From: Hymenobacter rubidus
GTDB taxonomy: Bacteria > Bacteroidota > Bacteroidia > Cytophagales > Hymenobacteraceae
Assembly: GCF_016734815.1 (NCBI RefSeq)
Contig: NZ_JAERQF010000004.1
Coordinates: 62,001 to 126,000 of the forward strand
Length of the DNA: 64,000 nt
Direction: 5' to 3'
The position numbers were made by a program, and so were the translations under genes. Numbering within the stretch: position 1 is the stretch's first letter; every line of letters starts with the position of its first letter. Of this stretch, positions 16,281-25,657 are shown piece by piece. The notes under the pieces were generated by a model, which searched no databases, was not told the DNA's origin, and saw nothing but the letters and a program-made list of their open reading frames with translations.

Positions 16281-19200
16281 ATGTCCGATAACGCCCCCAA
16301 CACCACCCACACCATCCAGCTCACGCTGAAGCCCGGCCAGCACGATGGCGACGGCCAGCGCGTGGCCGAAGCCGCCGCCCGCCACTTGGGCCTGAAGACC
16401 GGCCGCGTGCGCAGCGCCGCCCTCTACACGGTGCGCTACCCGCTCAGCGAAACGCAACTGCATGAATTCGCCACCCGCTGCCTCGCCGACCCGGTGCTGC
16501 ACGACGTGCGCCTGAACGAGCTGACGGCCGCCGAAGGCTTCGCTGCCTACATCCTCGTCGCCCGTCGCCCCGGCGTGACCGACGACGAAGGCACCTCGGC
16601 TCAAAACGCCCTCGCCGACATCCTGAACGAGCCGCTGGACATCCACACCCAGCACATCTTCAGCAAGCGCCTCTACCTGCTCGAAAACGACCTGCCCGCC
16701 GAAGACCTGCGCCGCATCGCAGAAGAGCTGCTCGGCAACAAGCTCATCAACTGGCTTGAAGTGGGCCGCGTGGCCGATGGCATCCGCGACTACACGCCGC
16801 GCCCCGGCGGTGGCGCCGAGGCCATTACCGAAATTATTAAGCTAACCGACCGCAGTGACGCCGAGTTGGTGCAGCTGTCGAAGGACAACATCTACGCGCT
16901 GAGCCTGGAAGAAATGCGGGCCGTGCGCGACTACTTCGCCGCCGCTGAGACCCAGGCGGAGCGCAAAGCCGCCGGCCTGCCCGCTGCCCCCACGGACTGC
17001 GAGCTGGAAATCATCGCCCAAACATGGTCGGAGCACTGCAAGCACAAGGAATTTTCGGCCCTCATCAACTACAAAGACTTGGAGACGGGCGAGGAGAAGC
17101 AGGTCGATTCGCTCTTCAAAACCTACATCAAAAATGCCACGTCGGAAGTTGACCGCCAGCTGCGCGCCAATGGCAACGACTGGCTGATAAAGGTGTTTTC
17201 GGACAACGCCGGCGCGGTGCGCATCAATCCCGATTCGCTGTTTGTGTGGAAGGTGGAAACGCATAACTCGCCCTCGGCCATTGACCCGTACGGCGGGGCC
17301 ATCACCGGCATTTTGGGGAACAACCGCGACCCGTTGGCCACGGGCATTGGCGGCGCACAATTGCTGTTCAATACCAATGTGCTGTGCTTCGGCAACCCCG
17401 AGTATGACGGGCCGCTGCTAACGGGGCAGCTGCACCCGCGCCGCATTCTGGAAGGGGTGCGCAAGGGCATTGAGGACGGCGGCAACAAGTCGGGCGTGCC
17501 CACGGTGAATGGCGCCATTGTGTTCGATGACCGGTACGCGGGCAAGCCGCTGGTGTACTGCGGCACCGGCGCGGTGATGCCGATGCAATTCGCGGGCAAA
17601 GACTCCTGGGAGAAAATCATTGATGCCGGCGACCGCATCATCATGGCCGGCGGCCGGGTGGGCAAGGACGGCATTCACGGCGCCACGTTCTCTTCGATTG
17701 AACTGGACGAAACGGCCCCGGCCACGGCCGTGCAAATCGGCTCGCCCATCACGCAAAAGCTGGCGATGGATTTCCTGATGCTGGCCTCGCGCCGCGGCCT
17801 GCTGAAGTGCAGCACCGACAACGGCGCAGGTGGCCTCTCGTCCTCCGTAGGCGAGCTGGCGGGCATTTCCGGTGGCGCGGTGGTGGAACTGGAGCGCGTG
17901 CCTCTGAAATATCCTGGTTTGCGGCCGTGGGAGATTTTCGTGAGCGAGTCGCAGGAGCGGTTTACGCTGGTGGTGGAGCCCGGCAAAATGACCGAGCTGC
18001 TGGCGCTGGGCCAGGAAATGGAAGTGGAGTTGACCGATATCGGCCACTTCACCGCCGATGGTTTTCTGGACGTGCGCTTCGATGGCGCGCCGGTGGCGCG
18101 GCTGAACATGGATTTCCTGCACGAGGGCGTGCCGCGCAAAATTCTGGAAGCGGAGTGGACCAAACCTGCCGCGGCCGAGCCGGAAATTCCGGCCACTGCG
18201 GACTATACCGCCACGCTGGGCCAATTGCTGGGCTCGCTCAATATCTGCTCGCGCGAGTCCATCATTCGGCAGTACGACCACGAGGTGAAAGGCCGCACCA
18301 TTGTGAAGCCCCTAATGGGCGCGACGGGCCAGGCGCCGCAGGACGCGGCCGTGGTGCGCTTCAATTTCGAGAGCTGGGAGGGAGTGGCCGTGAGCAACGG
18401 CATCCTGCCGCGCTACGGCGATTTGGACGCGTATGACATGTCGGCCGGCTCGTTTGACGAGGCCGTGCGCCAGATTATTGCGGTGGGAGGGAAGCTCCCG
18501 AACCTGACGCCTGGCGACGGCATTTTCTGGTCGGTGAACGACAACTTCTGCGTGCCCGATTCGGTGTACGACCCCACCACGAACCCCGATGGCAAGCAGA
18601 AGCTGGCCAAACTGGTGCGCATGTGCGAGGCCTTACGCGACGCTACGGCGGCCTACTGCATCCCGCTCACCAGCGGCAAGGACTCGATGAAAAACGACTT
18701 CAAGGCCGACGGCGTGAAGATTTCGGTGCCTCCCACCGTGCTCTACTCAATGACGGCCAAAATGGAAGACGTGCGCCGCGCCATCACCTCCGACTTCAAG
18801 CAGGCCGACGACGTGGTGTACCTCTTGGGCGAAACCCACGATGAGCTGGGCGGCTCTGAATTCTATGCTCTGCACGGCCAGTTGGGCGCCAATGTGCCCA
18901 AGGTTGATTTCGAAAAAGCCAAGGCGCTGTACACCCTCGTGGGTCAGGCCAACGACCAAAACCTGATTCAGTCCTGCCACGACCTGAGTGACGGCGGCCT
19001 CGCTGTGGCGCTGGCCGAATGCACTTTCGGCTACAACTGCGGTGCCAGCATCGACCTGCCCGAAACCGGCCTGGCGCTGCCGACGCAGCTGTTCTCCGAG
19101 TCGCATTCGCGCTTCCTGGCCACGGTGGCACCGGAGGATGTGGTGGCTTTTGAGCAGCTGCTCGGCCGCCGCGCCACGCGCCTTGGCATTGTGACCAAGG

Positions 19201-19346
19201 AGGTGCGCCTAGTGGTGCGCCACGGTGGCCGTGAGGTGATTTCGGCCGATACGGATGTATTGCGAAGCCTGTGGACCAACGGCCCTGTAAATAAGCTGCT
19301 TGGCGTGGTGTCGAAGGAAAACCTCAGCCATTCCAATTCGCTGTAA
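16281..19346 (+). CDS. purL: Phosphoribosylformylglycinamidine synthase, large subunit (long PurL)
   Basis: 1021 aa from the ATG at 16281. The N-terminal ~200 residues resemble PurS-like linker modules. The synthase core begins around TWSEHCKHKEFSALI and includes KVETHNSPSAIDPYGGA, ATP-binding glycine-rich GGRVGKDGIHGATFSS and a repeated second half (LTSGKDSMKNDF, LSDGGLAVALAE). It converts FGAR to FGAM using ammonia from glutamine. The glutaminase domain found at the end of ~1300-residue proteobacterial PurL is absent. It is supplied by purQ, 41 bp downstream, so this is a split long form. Confidence 0.93.
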   Translation: MSDNAPNTTHTIQLTLKPGQHDGDGQRVAEAAARHLGLKTGRVRSAALYTVRYPLSETQLHEFATRCLADPVLHDVRLNELTAAEGFAAYILVARRPGVTDDEGTSAQNALADILNEPLDIHTQHIFSKRLYLLENDLPAEDLRRIAEELLGNKLINWLEVGRVADGIRDYTPRPGGGAEAITEIIKLTDRSDAELVQLSKDNIYALSLEEMRAVRDYFAAAETQAERKAAGLPAAPTDCELEIIAQTWSEHCKHKEFSALINYKDLETGEEKQVDSLFKTYIKNATSEVDRQLRANGNDWLIKVFSDNAGAVRINPDSLFVWKVETHNSPSAIDPYGGAITGILGNNRDPLATGIGGAQLLFNTNVLCFGNPEYDGPLLTGQLHPRRILEGVRKGIEDGGNKSGVPTVNGAIVFDDRYAGKPLVYCGTGAVMPMQFAGKDSWEKIIDAGDRIIMAGGRVGKDGIHGATFSSIELDETAPATAVQIGSPITQKLAMDFLMLASRRGLLKCSTDNGAGGLSSSVGELAGISGGAVVELERVPLKYPGLRPWEIFVSESQERFTLVVEPGKMTELLALGQEMEVELTDIGHFTADGFLDVRFDGAPVARLNMDFLHEGVPRKILEAEWTKPAAAEPEIPATADYTATLGQLLGSLNICSRESIIRQYDHEVKGRTIVKPLMGATGQAPQDAAVVRFNFESWEGVAVSNGILPRYGDLDAYDMSAGSFDEAVRQIIAVGGKLPNLTPGDGIFWSVNDNFCVPDSVYDPTTNPDGKQKLAKLVRMCEALRDATAAYCIPLTSGKDSMKNDFKADGVKISVPPTVLYSMTAKMEDVRRAITSDFKQADDVVYLLGETHDELGGSEFYALHGQLGANVPKVDFEKAKALYTLVGQANDQNLIQSCHDLSDGGLAVALAECTFGYNCGASIDLPETGLALPTQLFSESHSRFLATVAPEDVVAFEQLLGRRATRLGIVTKEVRLVVRHGGREVISADTDVLRSLWTNGPVNKLLGVVSKENLSHSNSL

Positions 19347-19387
19347 AAGCACAAGATTCAATTCCATTGGCCCAAAAGACTTTTGAA

Positions 19388-20323
19388 ATGGTACAAGAAG
19401 CCACCCAGGCAGCACATAAAGTTCAATCGGAGGCACAAACCCAGGTGTCGGCTCCGACTGGCACGGTGCGCGCGCTGATTCTGACGGGCTTTGGAATCAA
19501 CTGCGAGGAAGAATTCGCGGCTGCCTACCGCATGGCCGGCGCCGAGCCCACCATTGTGCACCTCAACCAGGTGCTGCACGGGCAGGTGAGCATTCACGAT
19601 TTCGATACCCTGAACTTCCCCGGCGGCTTTTCCTTCGGCGACGACCTGGGTTCGGGCGTGGTGCTGGCCAACAAGCTGCGCTACCGCCAGACCGGCGCCG
19701 GTGGCCGCACGCTGCTCGACGACATCAAGCAATTCATTGCCGACGGCAAGTTTGTGCTCGGAATCTGCAATGGCTTCCAGGTGCTGGTGAAGCTGGGCTT
19801 GCTGCCCAACCTCAGCGGCGAAGTGACGCCCGAAGTGACCCTGACCCACAACGCCAGCGGCCGCTACGAAGACCGGTGGGTAACGCTCCGTGTAAATCCC
19901 AAGGCCAGCACACCTTTCCTCAAAGGCATCGACACGCTGGAAGTGCCCGTGCGCCACGGCGAAGGCCGCCTCGTGATTCCGGACGCCGCCATTCAGCAGC
20001 GCATCGAAGCCGGCGGCCTCAACTGCCTGAGCTACCTCGACGCCAACGGCGACGGCACCAACGTGTACCCTTTCAACCCCAACGGCGCGGCCCTGAACTG
20101 CGCCGGCCTCACCGACCCCACGGGGCAGGTATTCGGTCTCATGCCGCACCCCGAGGCCTTTTTGTCGGCCTACAACCACCCCGACTGGGCCCGCCGCCGC
20201 CGGCAGAATCCCACTGCTTCCGAGGAAGGGGAGGGGCTGCGGATTTTCAAGAACATTGTGGAGCACATTGCCCACTCGCGTACTGCCGCAGTTGCCGCCG
20301 CAGAGTTAGCCACCCAGCGTTAG
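19388..20323 (+). CDS. purQ: FGAM synthase glutaminase subunit
   Basis: 311 aa from the ATG at 19388; a TTG at 19367 is in frame. It is a class I glutamine amidotransferase: GFGINCEEEFA, NFPGGFSFGDDLGSG, nucleophile Cys127 in LGICNGFQVLVKLGLLP, and the His-x-Glu of GLMPHPEAF. It hydrolyses glutamine and passes ammonia to PurL, the adjacent upstream gene. It has a ~27-residue Ala/Gln/Thr-rich N-terminal extension, and at ~310 residues is longer than Bacillus-type PurQ (~230). It resembles the glutaminase domain of large fused PurL rather than small PurQ. Confidence 0.93.
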   Translation: MVQEATQAAHKVQSEAQTQVSAPTGTVRALILTGFGINCEEEFAAAYRMAGAEPTIVHLNQVLHGQVSIHDFDTLNFPGGFSFGDDLGSGVVLANKLRYRQTGAGGRTLLDDIKQFIADGKFVLGICNGFQVLVKLGLLPNLSGEVTPEVTLTHNASGRYEDRWVTLRVNPKASTPFLKGIDTLEVPVRHGEGRLVIPDAAIQQRIEAGGLNCLSYLDANGDGTNVYPFNPNGAALNCAGLTDPTGQVFGLMPHPEAFLSAYNHPDWARRRRQNPTASEEGEGLRIFKNIVEHIAHSRTAAVAAAELATQR

Positions 20324-20366
20324 TGTTCATTTACAACCAAATCCAGCTTTTCAGAAACGTAGTTAA

Positions 20367-21785
20367 ATGAACACCCTCACCCGCTTCGCTTCTCCCCAAC
20401 TCCCCCTGCTGCACCGTGGCAAAGTGCGCGACAGCCTGCGCGCCCCCAGCGGCGACCGCCTCATCATCGTAACCGACCGCCTCTCGGCGTTTGATTCGGT
20501 GCTCGAAACGGCCATCCCGCACAAAGGCGCGGTGCTGAACGGCTTGGCCAATTTTTGGTTTGATAAGACGGCCCACATCATCCCCAACCACGTCATCAAG
20601 CTTGTGGATGCCAACGCCATGCTGGTGAAGGAGGCTCAGCCTATTAAGGTAGAAATGGTGGTGCGCCAGTACCTCACCGGCTCGATGTGGCGCGGCTACC
20701 AGGCGGGGCAGCGCACGTTCTCGGGCGTGACGGTGCCCGATGGACTGACGAAAAACCAGCCCTTCCCGCAGGCCATTGTGACGCCGACGACGAAGGAGGA
20801 ATCGGACCGCGAAATCACGCCCGAAAACCTGGTGAGCGAAGGCTGGGTGACCAAGGAATTGTACGACCAGATGGCCGTGAAGGCGCAAATGCTGTTTGCC
20901 GTGGGCTCGCAGCTGCTGGCCGAAAAGGGCATTATTCTGGTGGATACCAAGTACGAGTTTGGCTTGCTGAACGGCAAGCTTATTCTCATCGACGAGATGC
21001 ATACGCCCGATTCCTCGCGTTTCTGGGCGGCCGAGGACTATGCCAGGAACCCCGAAACGGCCGAGCAGATGGACAAAGAGTACGTCCGCCAGTGGCTCAT
21101 TGCCAACAAAAAGGACGGCCAGTACCCCCGCGCCCTCACCCCGGAAGTGACTCAGGAAGCCAGCCGCCGTTACCTCGACATCTACCAGCGCATCACCGGC
21201 GAGGCCTTGCCCACGGCCGACACCCACGGCCCCGATGCCCCCCACACCGGCCGCCAGGACGCCCACGCCCGCGTGCTGGCCAACCTCGTGCAGGCCGGCT
21301 TGGTGAAAGACGCTTGGGTGAACATCGTGATGGGCTCGCCAGCTGACAAGGAGCACTGCGATAAAATCCGCCGCCAATTCGAAGGCTACGACGTCTTCAC
21401 GCAGCTGCGCGTGGCCTCGGCCCACAATGTTGGGGAAGCAATGGCTGGCCTGGCCGAAATCTGGAACAACAGCATCGAACCCGGCGTCATCATCGCCGTG
21501 GCTGGTTCGGGCAACGGCCTCGGCGGCTTCCTGGCTGCCAACGTGAACGTGCCCGTGATTTCGTGCCCTCCCCACGAGGACTTTGCTGAACTGGCCCTGA
21601 ACCTGAACTCGTCGGTTATCACGCCCAGCGGCGCGCCCAGCCTCACCGTGGTGCGTCCCGACAACGCCGCCCAGGCCGCCCTGCGCGCGCTGAACATCCC
21701 CCGCCTGCGCGAGCGTCTGAGCCAGGACATCCTCGCCACCAAAGCCAAGCTAAAAGCGGCCGACGAGGAGTTTAAAAACCTATAG
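20367..21785 (+). CDS. Bifunctional SAICAR synthetase / AIR carboxylase-like fusion
   Basis: 472 aa. Residues 1 to ~290 are PurC: HRGKVRDSL, VTDRLSAFDSVL, VVRQYLTGSMWRGY, LVDTKYEFGL, IDEMHTPDSSRFW. Residues ~310-470 are a PurE-type domain: VNIVMGSPADKEHCDKI, RVASAHNVGEAM, VAGSGNGLGGFLAANVNVPVISCPP. The fusion order matches animal PAICS. The PurE part would interconvert AIR or N5-CAIR and CAIR; which class cannot be settled by eye. It lies between purQ and purD, all same strand. Confidence 0.9.
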   Translation: MNTLTRFASPQLPLLHRGKVRDSLRAPSGDRLIIVTDRLSAFDSVLETAIPHKGAVLNGLANFWFDKTAHIIPNHVIKLVDANAMLVKEAQPIKVEMVVRQYLTGSMWRGYQAGQRTFSGVTVPDGLTKNQPFPQAIVTPTTKEESDREITPENLVSEGWVTKELYDQMAVKAQMLFAVGSQLLAEKGIILVDTKYEFGLLNGKLILIDEMHTPDSSRFWAAEDYARNPETAEQMDKEYVRQWLIANKKDGQYPRALTPEVTQEASRRYLDIYQRITGEALPTADTHGPDAPHTGRQDAHARVLANLVQAGLVKDAWVNIVMGSPADKEHCDKIRRQFEGYDVFTQLRVASAHNVGEAMAGLAEIWNNSIEPGVIIAVAGSGNGLGGFLAANVNVPVISCPPHEDFAELALNLNSSVITPSGAPSLTVVRPDNAAQAALRALNIPRLRERLSQDILATKAKLKAADEEFKNL

Positions 21786-21875
21786 AGACGCGACGCTTCG
21801 CGTTTCGGCGTTGAGCCAGGGAGCTGCGCAGTAATAACATCAGCAACTACTAAACGCGAAGTATCGCGTTTCAAC
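21783..21875. repeat. Family B palindromic element (GAGACGC type), purCE-purD gap
   Basis: TAGAGACGCGACGCTTCGCG and, inverted at 21853-21873, AAACGCGAAGTATCGCGTTTC. Each arm is itself a small hairpin. It overlaps the purCE stop codon and stops just before the purD GTG start. Confidence 0.8.
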
Positions 21876-21886
21876 ATACTAAATCC

Positions 21887-23176
21887 GTGACCACCTCGAA
21901 AAACGTTCTCCTCCTCGGCTCCGGCGCCCGCGAGCACGCCCTGGCCGAAAAGCTGACCCGCGACGGGGCCACGGTACACGTGCTGCCCGGCAACGCCGGC
22001 ATCCCGAACAGCCAGTTAGGCTTTAATCCGCTGGATTTTGAGGCGGTGAAAGCCTTCGCGCAAGCCCACGATTCCAACCTGATTGTGGTGGGGCCGGAGG
22101 CGCCGCTGGCGGCCGGCATCACCGACTTTTTTGCGGGTTCCGACATCAAGGTTTTTGGCCCCACCCGCTCGGCGGCGCGGTTGGAAAGCTCGAAGGTGTG
22201 GAGCAAGGAGTTCATGCGCCGTCACGGCGTAGCGACTGCCAAAGCGTGGCCGTTCCGGAGCGACAACATTGCGGCGGCCCGGGCCAAAGCCGCGGAGCTG
22301 GGCGGCCATGTAGTGGTGAAGTACGACGGCCTGGCCGCCGGCAAAGGCGTGTACGTGTGCTCGTCGCCAGCAGAAGCGGAAGCGGCTTTCGATGACCTGC
22401 AAACGAGCTACTCAGGCTGGTTTTCCTTCTTGCTGGAAGAGAAGCTGACCGGTCCCGAAATCAGCATCATCGGCCTCACCGACGGACACGAAATCAAGCT
22501 ACTGGCCACCTCGCAAGACCACAAGCAGCTGCTGGCCGGCGACCAGGGCCCTAACACCGGCGGCATGGGCGCCTATTGCCCGGTGCCCTTCGCCGACGAC
22601 AACGTGCTGGCCGCCATTCGCCGCGACATTATCGACCCCACGCTGCGCGGCTTGCAACGGGAGCAGTTTGAGTTCCGGGGCTTCCTGTACTTCGGCATCA
22701 TGCTCACGCCCGGCGGCCCCAAGCTGCTGGAGTACAACGTACGCCTCGGCGACCCCGAAGCCGAAGTGCTGCTGCCGGCTCTCGACAGCAGCTTGCTGAA
22801 GCTGATTGAGGCCACGCTCGACGGGACGCTGAGCCAGCAGGCCGTGCGGCAGCGGCCCGGGGCTTATGTGGGCGTGGTGCTGGCCTCGGGCGGCTACCCG
22901 GCGCCGAAATTTCCCACCGGGTTCCCCATCACCGGTCTGGATGACCTGCCCGCCGGCGTGCGGGCCTACCACGGCGCCACCAAGCGTGACGCGGACGGCC
23001 AACTTGTGACCAACGGCGGCCGCGTCCTCGTTTTGTCGGCCCACGGCAACAACTTGGAAGAAGCCACGACCCGCGCCTACGAAGCCTGCGCCCGCGTCAC
23101 ATTCCAGGACGTGTATTTCCGCCCCGACATTGCCCAACGCCCCGCGCCGACGCTAAGCCCGGCTGTTGTAAATTGA
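21887..23176 (+). CDS. purD: Phosphoribosylamine-glycine ligase (GARS)
   Basis: 429 aa starting with GTG at 21887; no ATG is available upstream of the conserved VLLLGSGAREHALAEKL. ATP-grasp features: GPEAPLAAGITDFF, GPTRSAARLESSKVWSKEFM, VVKYDGLAAGKGVYV, GGMGAYCPV and LEYNVRLGDPEAEVLLP. It makes GAR from phosphoribosylamine, glycine and ATP. The stop (TGA at 23174-23176) precedes purN by only ~23 bp. Confidence 0.95.
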   Translation: MTTSKNVLLLGSGAREHALAEKLTRDGATVHVLPGNAGIPNSQLGFNPLDFEAVKAFAQAHDSNLIVVGPEAPLAAGITDFFAGSDIKVFGPTRSAARLESSKVWSKEFMRRHGVATAKAWPFRSDNIAAARAKAAELGGHVVVKYDGLAAGKGVYVCSSPAEAEAAFDDLQTSYSGWFSFLLEEKLTGPEISIIGLTDGHEIKLLATSQDHKQLLAGDQGPNTGGMGAYCPVPFADDNVLAAIRRDIIDPTLRGLQREQFEFRGFLYFGIMLTPGGPKLLEYNVRLGDPEAEVLLPALDSSLLKLIEATLDGTLSQQAVRQRPGAYVGVVLASGGYPAPKFPTGFPITGLDDLPAGVRAYHGATKRDADGQLVTNGGRVLVLSAHGNNLEEATTRAYEACARVTFQDVYFRPDIAQRPAPTLSPAVVN

Positions 23177-23199
23177 GACCAGAAGCCCAACTGAAACTC

Positions 23200-23847
23200 A
23201 TGAAGCTCCTCACCGCCTTTGAGCAATTTCAGCTGCCTGCCCTCCCTTTTGGCGAGGGGAGGGAGGGGAAGTTGGTACGGCTGGCCATCCTGCTTTCGGG
23301 CCGGGGGTCCAACATGCTGGCGCTGGTGGAGGCCACCAAAACCGGTGTGCTGAAAGGACTGGCCGAAGTAGTGGTCGTGTTCAGCAACAAGCCCGACGCG
23401 TTTGGCCTCGAAGCGGCTGCCGCGCTGGGGTGCCCCATCGCCTCGCTGCCCAGCCAGGGCCGCAAGCGCGAAGCGTTTGATGCCGATGCGGCGCACTTGC
23501 TCCAGCAGTACCAACCCGATTTGGTGGTGCTGGCCGGCTACATGCGCATTTTGTCGCCGGCATTCATTCAGCCATTCGCAGGCCGAATTCTCAATATTCA
23601 TCCGGCCGACACCCATCATCACCAAGGTTTACACGCTTACGAGTGGGCGTTTGAGAACCGGCTGCCCGAAACCAAAATCACCGTGCACCTGGTTGACGAG
23701 GGGCTCGACACCGGCCCCATCCTCGCCCAGCAAACCGTGGACTTGCGCGGGGCCGACACCCTGGTCGAAGTAGAGCGCCGCGGCCTGGCTGTGGAACACG
23801 AGCTATACGCCCGCACGCTGGCCGAATTAATTCAAAAACAAAACTGA
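23200..23847 (+). CDS. purN: Phosphoribosylglycinamide formyltransferase
   Basis: 215 aa from the ATG at 23200. The folate-dependent GAR transformylase core starts at LAILLSGRGSNM and includes NKPDAFGLEAA, VVLAGYMRILSP, the catalytic HPADTHHHQGLHAYEWA segment and VDEGLDTGPI. The canonical protein would begin a few residues before LAILLSGRG. Here ~26 extra residues (ending PALPFGEGREGKLVR) are encoded over a GC-rich palindrome (CCCTCCC...GGGAGGG near 23242-23265), so the N-terminus is probably repeat-derived. The stop codon overlaps the first bases of the next palindromic element. Confidence 0.9.
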   Translation: MKLLTAFEQFQLPALPFGEGREGKLVRLAILLSGRGSNMLALVEATKTGVLKGLAEVVVVFSNKPDAFGLEAAAALGCPIASLPSQGRKREAFDADAAHLLQQYQPDLVVLAGYMRILSPAFIQPFAGRILNIHPADTHHHQGLHAYEWAFENRLPETKITVHLVDEGLDTGPILAQQTVDLRGADTLVEVERRGLAVEHELYARTLAELIQKQN

Positions 23848-23946
23848 ACGTCATGCTGAGCCTGTCGAAGCATCTCTACTGTGCCAGTAATCAATGCCGT
23901 TATAACGACGCGGTAGAGATGCTTCGACAGGCTCAGTATGACGTAC
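23846..23946. repeat. Family A palindromic element (GCATCTC type), purN-purF gap
   Basis: Arms GAACGTCATGCTGAGCCTGT and its near-complement ending CAGGCTCAGTATGACGTAC. The element begins on the last two bases of the purN stop codon. Confidence 0.9.
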
Positions 23947-24005
23947 TAAATGGCCTGAACCCAGCAGGCGTTACCCCTCCAGTTACCAAATAACCACCCC
24001 ATCCC

Positions 24006-25505
24006 ATGTGCGGAATAGTAGGTTTTCACGGTCCCGATAACGTCGTAGGCGACATGATTATTGGTCTCACCGCCCTCCAGCACCGGGGGCAGGACGCGGC
24101 CGGCATCGCCACGTTCGACGACTCGTTTCACCTCTGCAAGGGCCAGGGCCTCGTCAACGACGTGTTCAAGCCCAAGCATGTGAAGAAGCTAAAGGGCAAC
24201 ATCGGCATCGGGCACGTGCGCTACACCACCCAGGGCGCCAACGACTCCGACCTCGCGCAGCCCTTCACCACCAGCTACCCCTTCGGGCTGGCGATGGTGC
24301 ACAACGGCAACGTCATCAACTTCCGCGACGTAGCCAAGCGCCTGCACGACAAGTACCACGTGCTGCCCAAAACCACCAACGACCTGGAGCTCATCATGTA
24401 CACCTTCGCCTCGGAGCTGCGCGTGAAAGACCTCGACCGCATTTCGGTGGTGGATATTTTTGACGCCGTGGAAACCACGCAGGAGCTGGTGGAAGGCGCT
24501 TACGCCACCATCACCGTCATTGCCGGGCACGGCCTGCTGGCTTTTACCGACCCGCTGGGCATCCGGCCGCTGGCGCTGGGCCGGCGCGACACGCCCAATG
24601 GCCCGGTCTATGCCTTCGTGTCGGAAAGCACTTGCTTCGACTACCTGGACTTTGAATTTGTGGAAAACGTTGGCCCCGGCCAAGCCATTTTCATCGACAA
24701 TAACTACCAGGTGCACCGCAAAAACCAGTACGCGCTGCCCAAAAATTTCTGCGTATTTGAGCAGATTTACTTCGCCCGCGAAGACTCCGTTATTCACGGC
24801 CGGCTGGTGGCGCGGGAGCGGGTACGGCTGGGCAAAATCCTGGCCCGCAAGGTAGTCGATGCCGGTTTGAAGCCCGATATGGTGATTGACGTGCCGTCAT
24901 CGGGCTATTTTGCGGCCTCCGGCTTGGCCGAAGCCATTGGCGTGCCGTACCGCCGGGCGTTGGTGAAAAACAACCACATGGGCCGCTCCTTCATCGTGCC
25001 TACCCAGGCCGGGCGCGAAGACGTGGTGAAGAAAAAACTTAACCCCATCCGCGAGTTTGTGAACGGCAAAAAGGTGGCCGTGGTCGACGACAGCATCGTG
25101 CGCGGCACCACCTCGCGCCGCATCGTGCGCCTGCTGCGCGAAGCCGGCGCCAAGGAGGTGTACTTCATTTCCAGCGCGCCGCCCATCGTGTCGCCCTGCA
25201 TCTACGGCATCGACATGGCCATGAGCACCGAGCTGATTGCGGCCAACTACACGGAGGACGAAATCTGCCGCTACATCGAGGCCGACAAGGTGATTTACCA
25301 GGACTTGCAGGATTTGTACGAGCTGTTCTCGGAGGAGCGCGGCCACGGCGGCTCGTGCTTCGCCTGCTTCTCGGGCAAGTACCCGACCGGCGACGTGACC
25401 CACTACCTGCGCCACATCCAGGAAGAGCGCGCCAGCCACCGCGGCGACAAGAAAAAGGATAAGAAATCGGTGAGCGCGAAAGCGCCCGAGCCGACAGAGC
25501 ATTAA
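24006..25505 (+). CDS. purF: Amidophosphoribosyltransferase
   Basis: 499 aa. It starts MCGIVGFHG, so the N-terminal nucleophile Cys2 is exposed by Met removal with no propeptide. Class II glutaminase motifs: LTALQHRGQDAAGI, GIGHVRYTTQG, MVHNGNVINF. The PRPP-binding loop is VAVVDDSIVRGTTSRRIV. Cysteines near the C-terminus (GGSCFACFSGKYP) could be metal or Fe-S ligands but match no clear pattern. It catalyses the committed step, PRPP to phosphoribosylamine, feeding PurD. The tail is Lys/Ser-rich and variable. Confidence 0.95.
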   Translation: MCGIVGFHGPDNVVGDMIIGLTALQHRGQDAAGIATFDDSFHLCKGQGLVNDVFKPKHVKKLKGNIGIGHVRYTTQGANDSDLAQPFTTSYPFGLAMVHNGNVINFRDVAKRLHDKYHVLPKTTNDLELIMYTFASELRVKDLDRISVVDIFDAVETTQELVEGAYATITVIAGHGLLAFTDPLGIRPLALGRRDTPNGPVYAFVSESTCFDYLDFEFVENVGPGQAIFIDNNYQVHRKNQYALPKNFCVFEQIYFAREDSVIHGRLVARERVRLGKILARKVVDAGLKPDMVIDVPSSGYFAASGLAEAIGVPYRRALVKNNHMGRSFIVPTQAGREDVVKKKLNPIREFVNGKKVAVVDDSIVRGTTSRRIVRLLREAGAKEVYFISSAPPIVSPCIYGIDMAMSTELIAANYTEDEICRYIEADKVIYQDLQDLYELFSEERGHGGSCFACFSGKYPTGDVTHYLRHIQEERASHRGDKKKDKKSVSAKAPEPTEH

Positions 25506-25521
25506 GCATTGTAAAACACCC

Positions 25522-25625
25522 AGAACGTCATGCCGAGCGCATCCGAGGTATCTCGCTTGCCGCAGTAACCCAATCGTTGCAACGAAGCGAGCGAGATGCC
25601 TCGGCTGCGCTCGGCATGACGTGCT
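25522..25625. repeat. Family A palindromic element (GCATCTC type), purF-purM gap
   Basis: Arms AGAACGTCATGCCGAGCGCA and GCGCTCGGCATGACGTGCT enclose CGAGGTATCTCGC / GCGAGATGCCTCG. The loop has CAATCGTTG. It lies 33 bp before the purM ATG. Confidence 0.9.
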
Positions 25626-25657
25626 TCTTTAGCCTGACATTTCCCGAGTTAGTACCC

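Noticed and set aside
25577..25657. Upstream start of purM at 25577
   Set aside because: That extension is translated from a family A palindrome; the ATG at 25658 precedes the conserved sequence.
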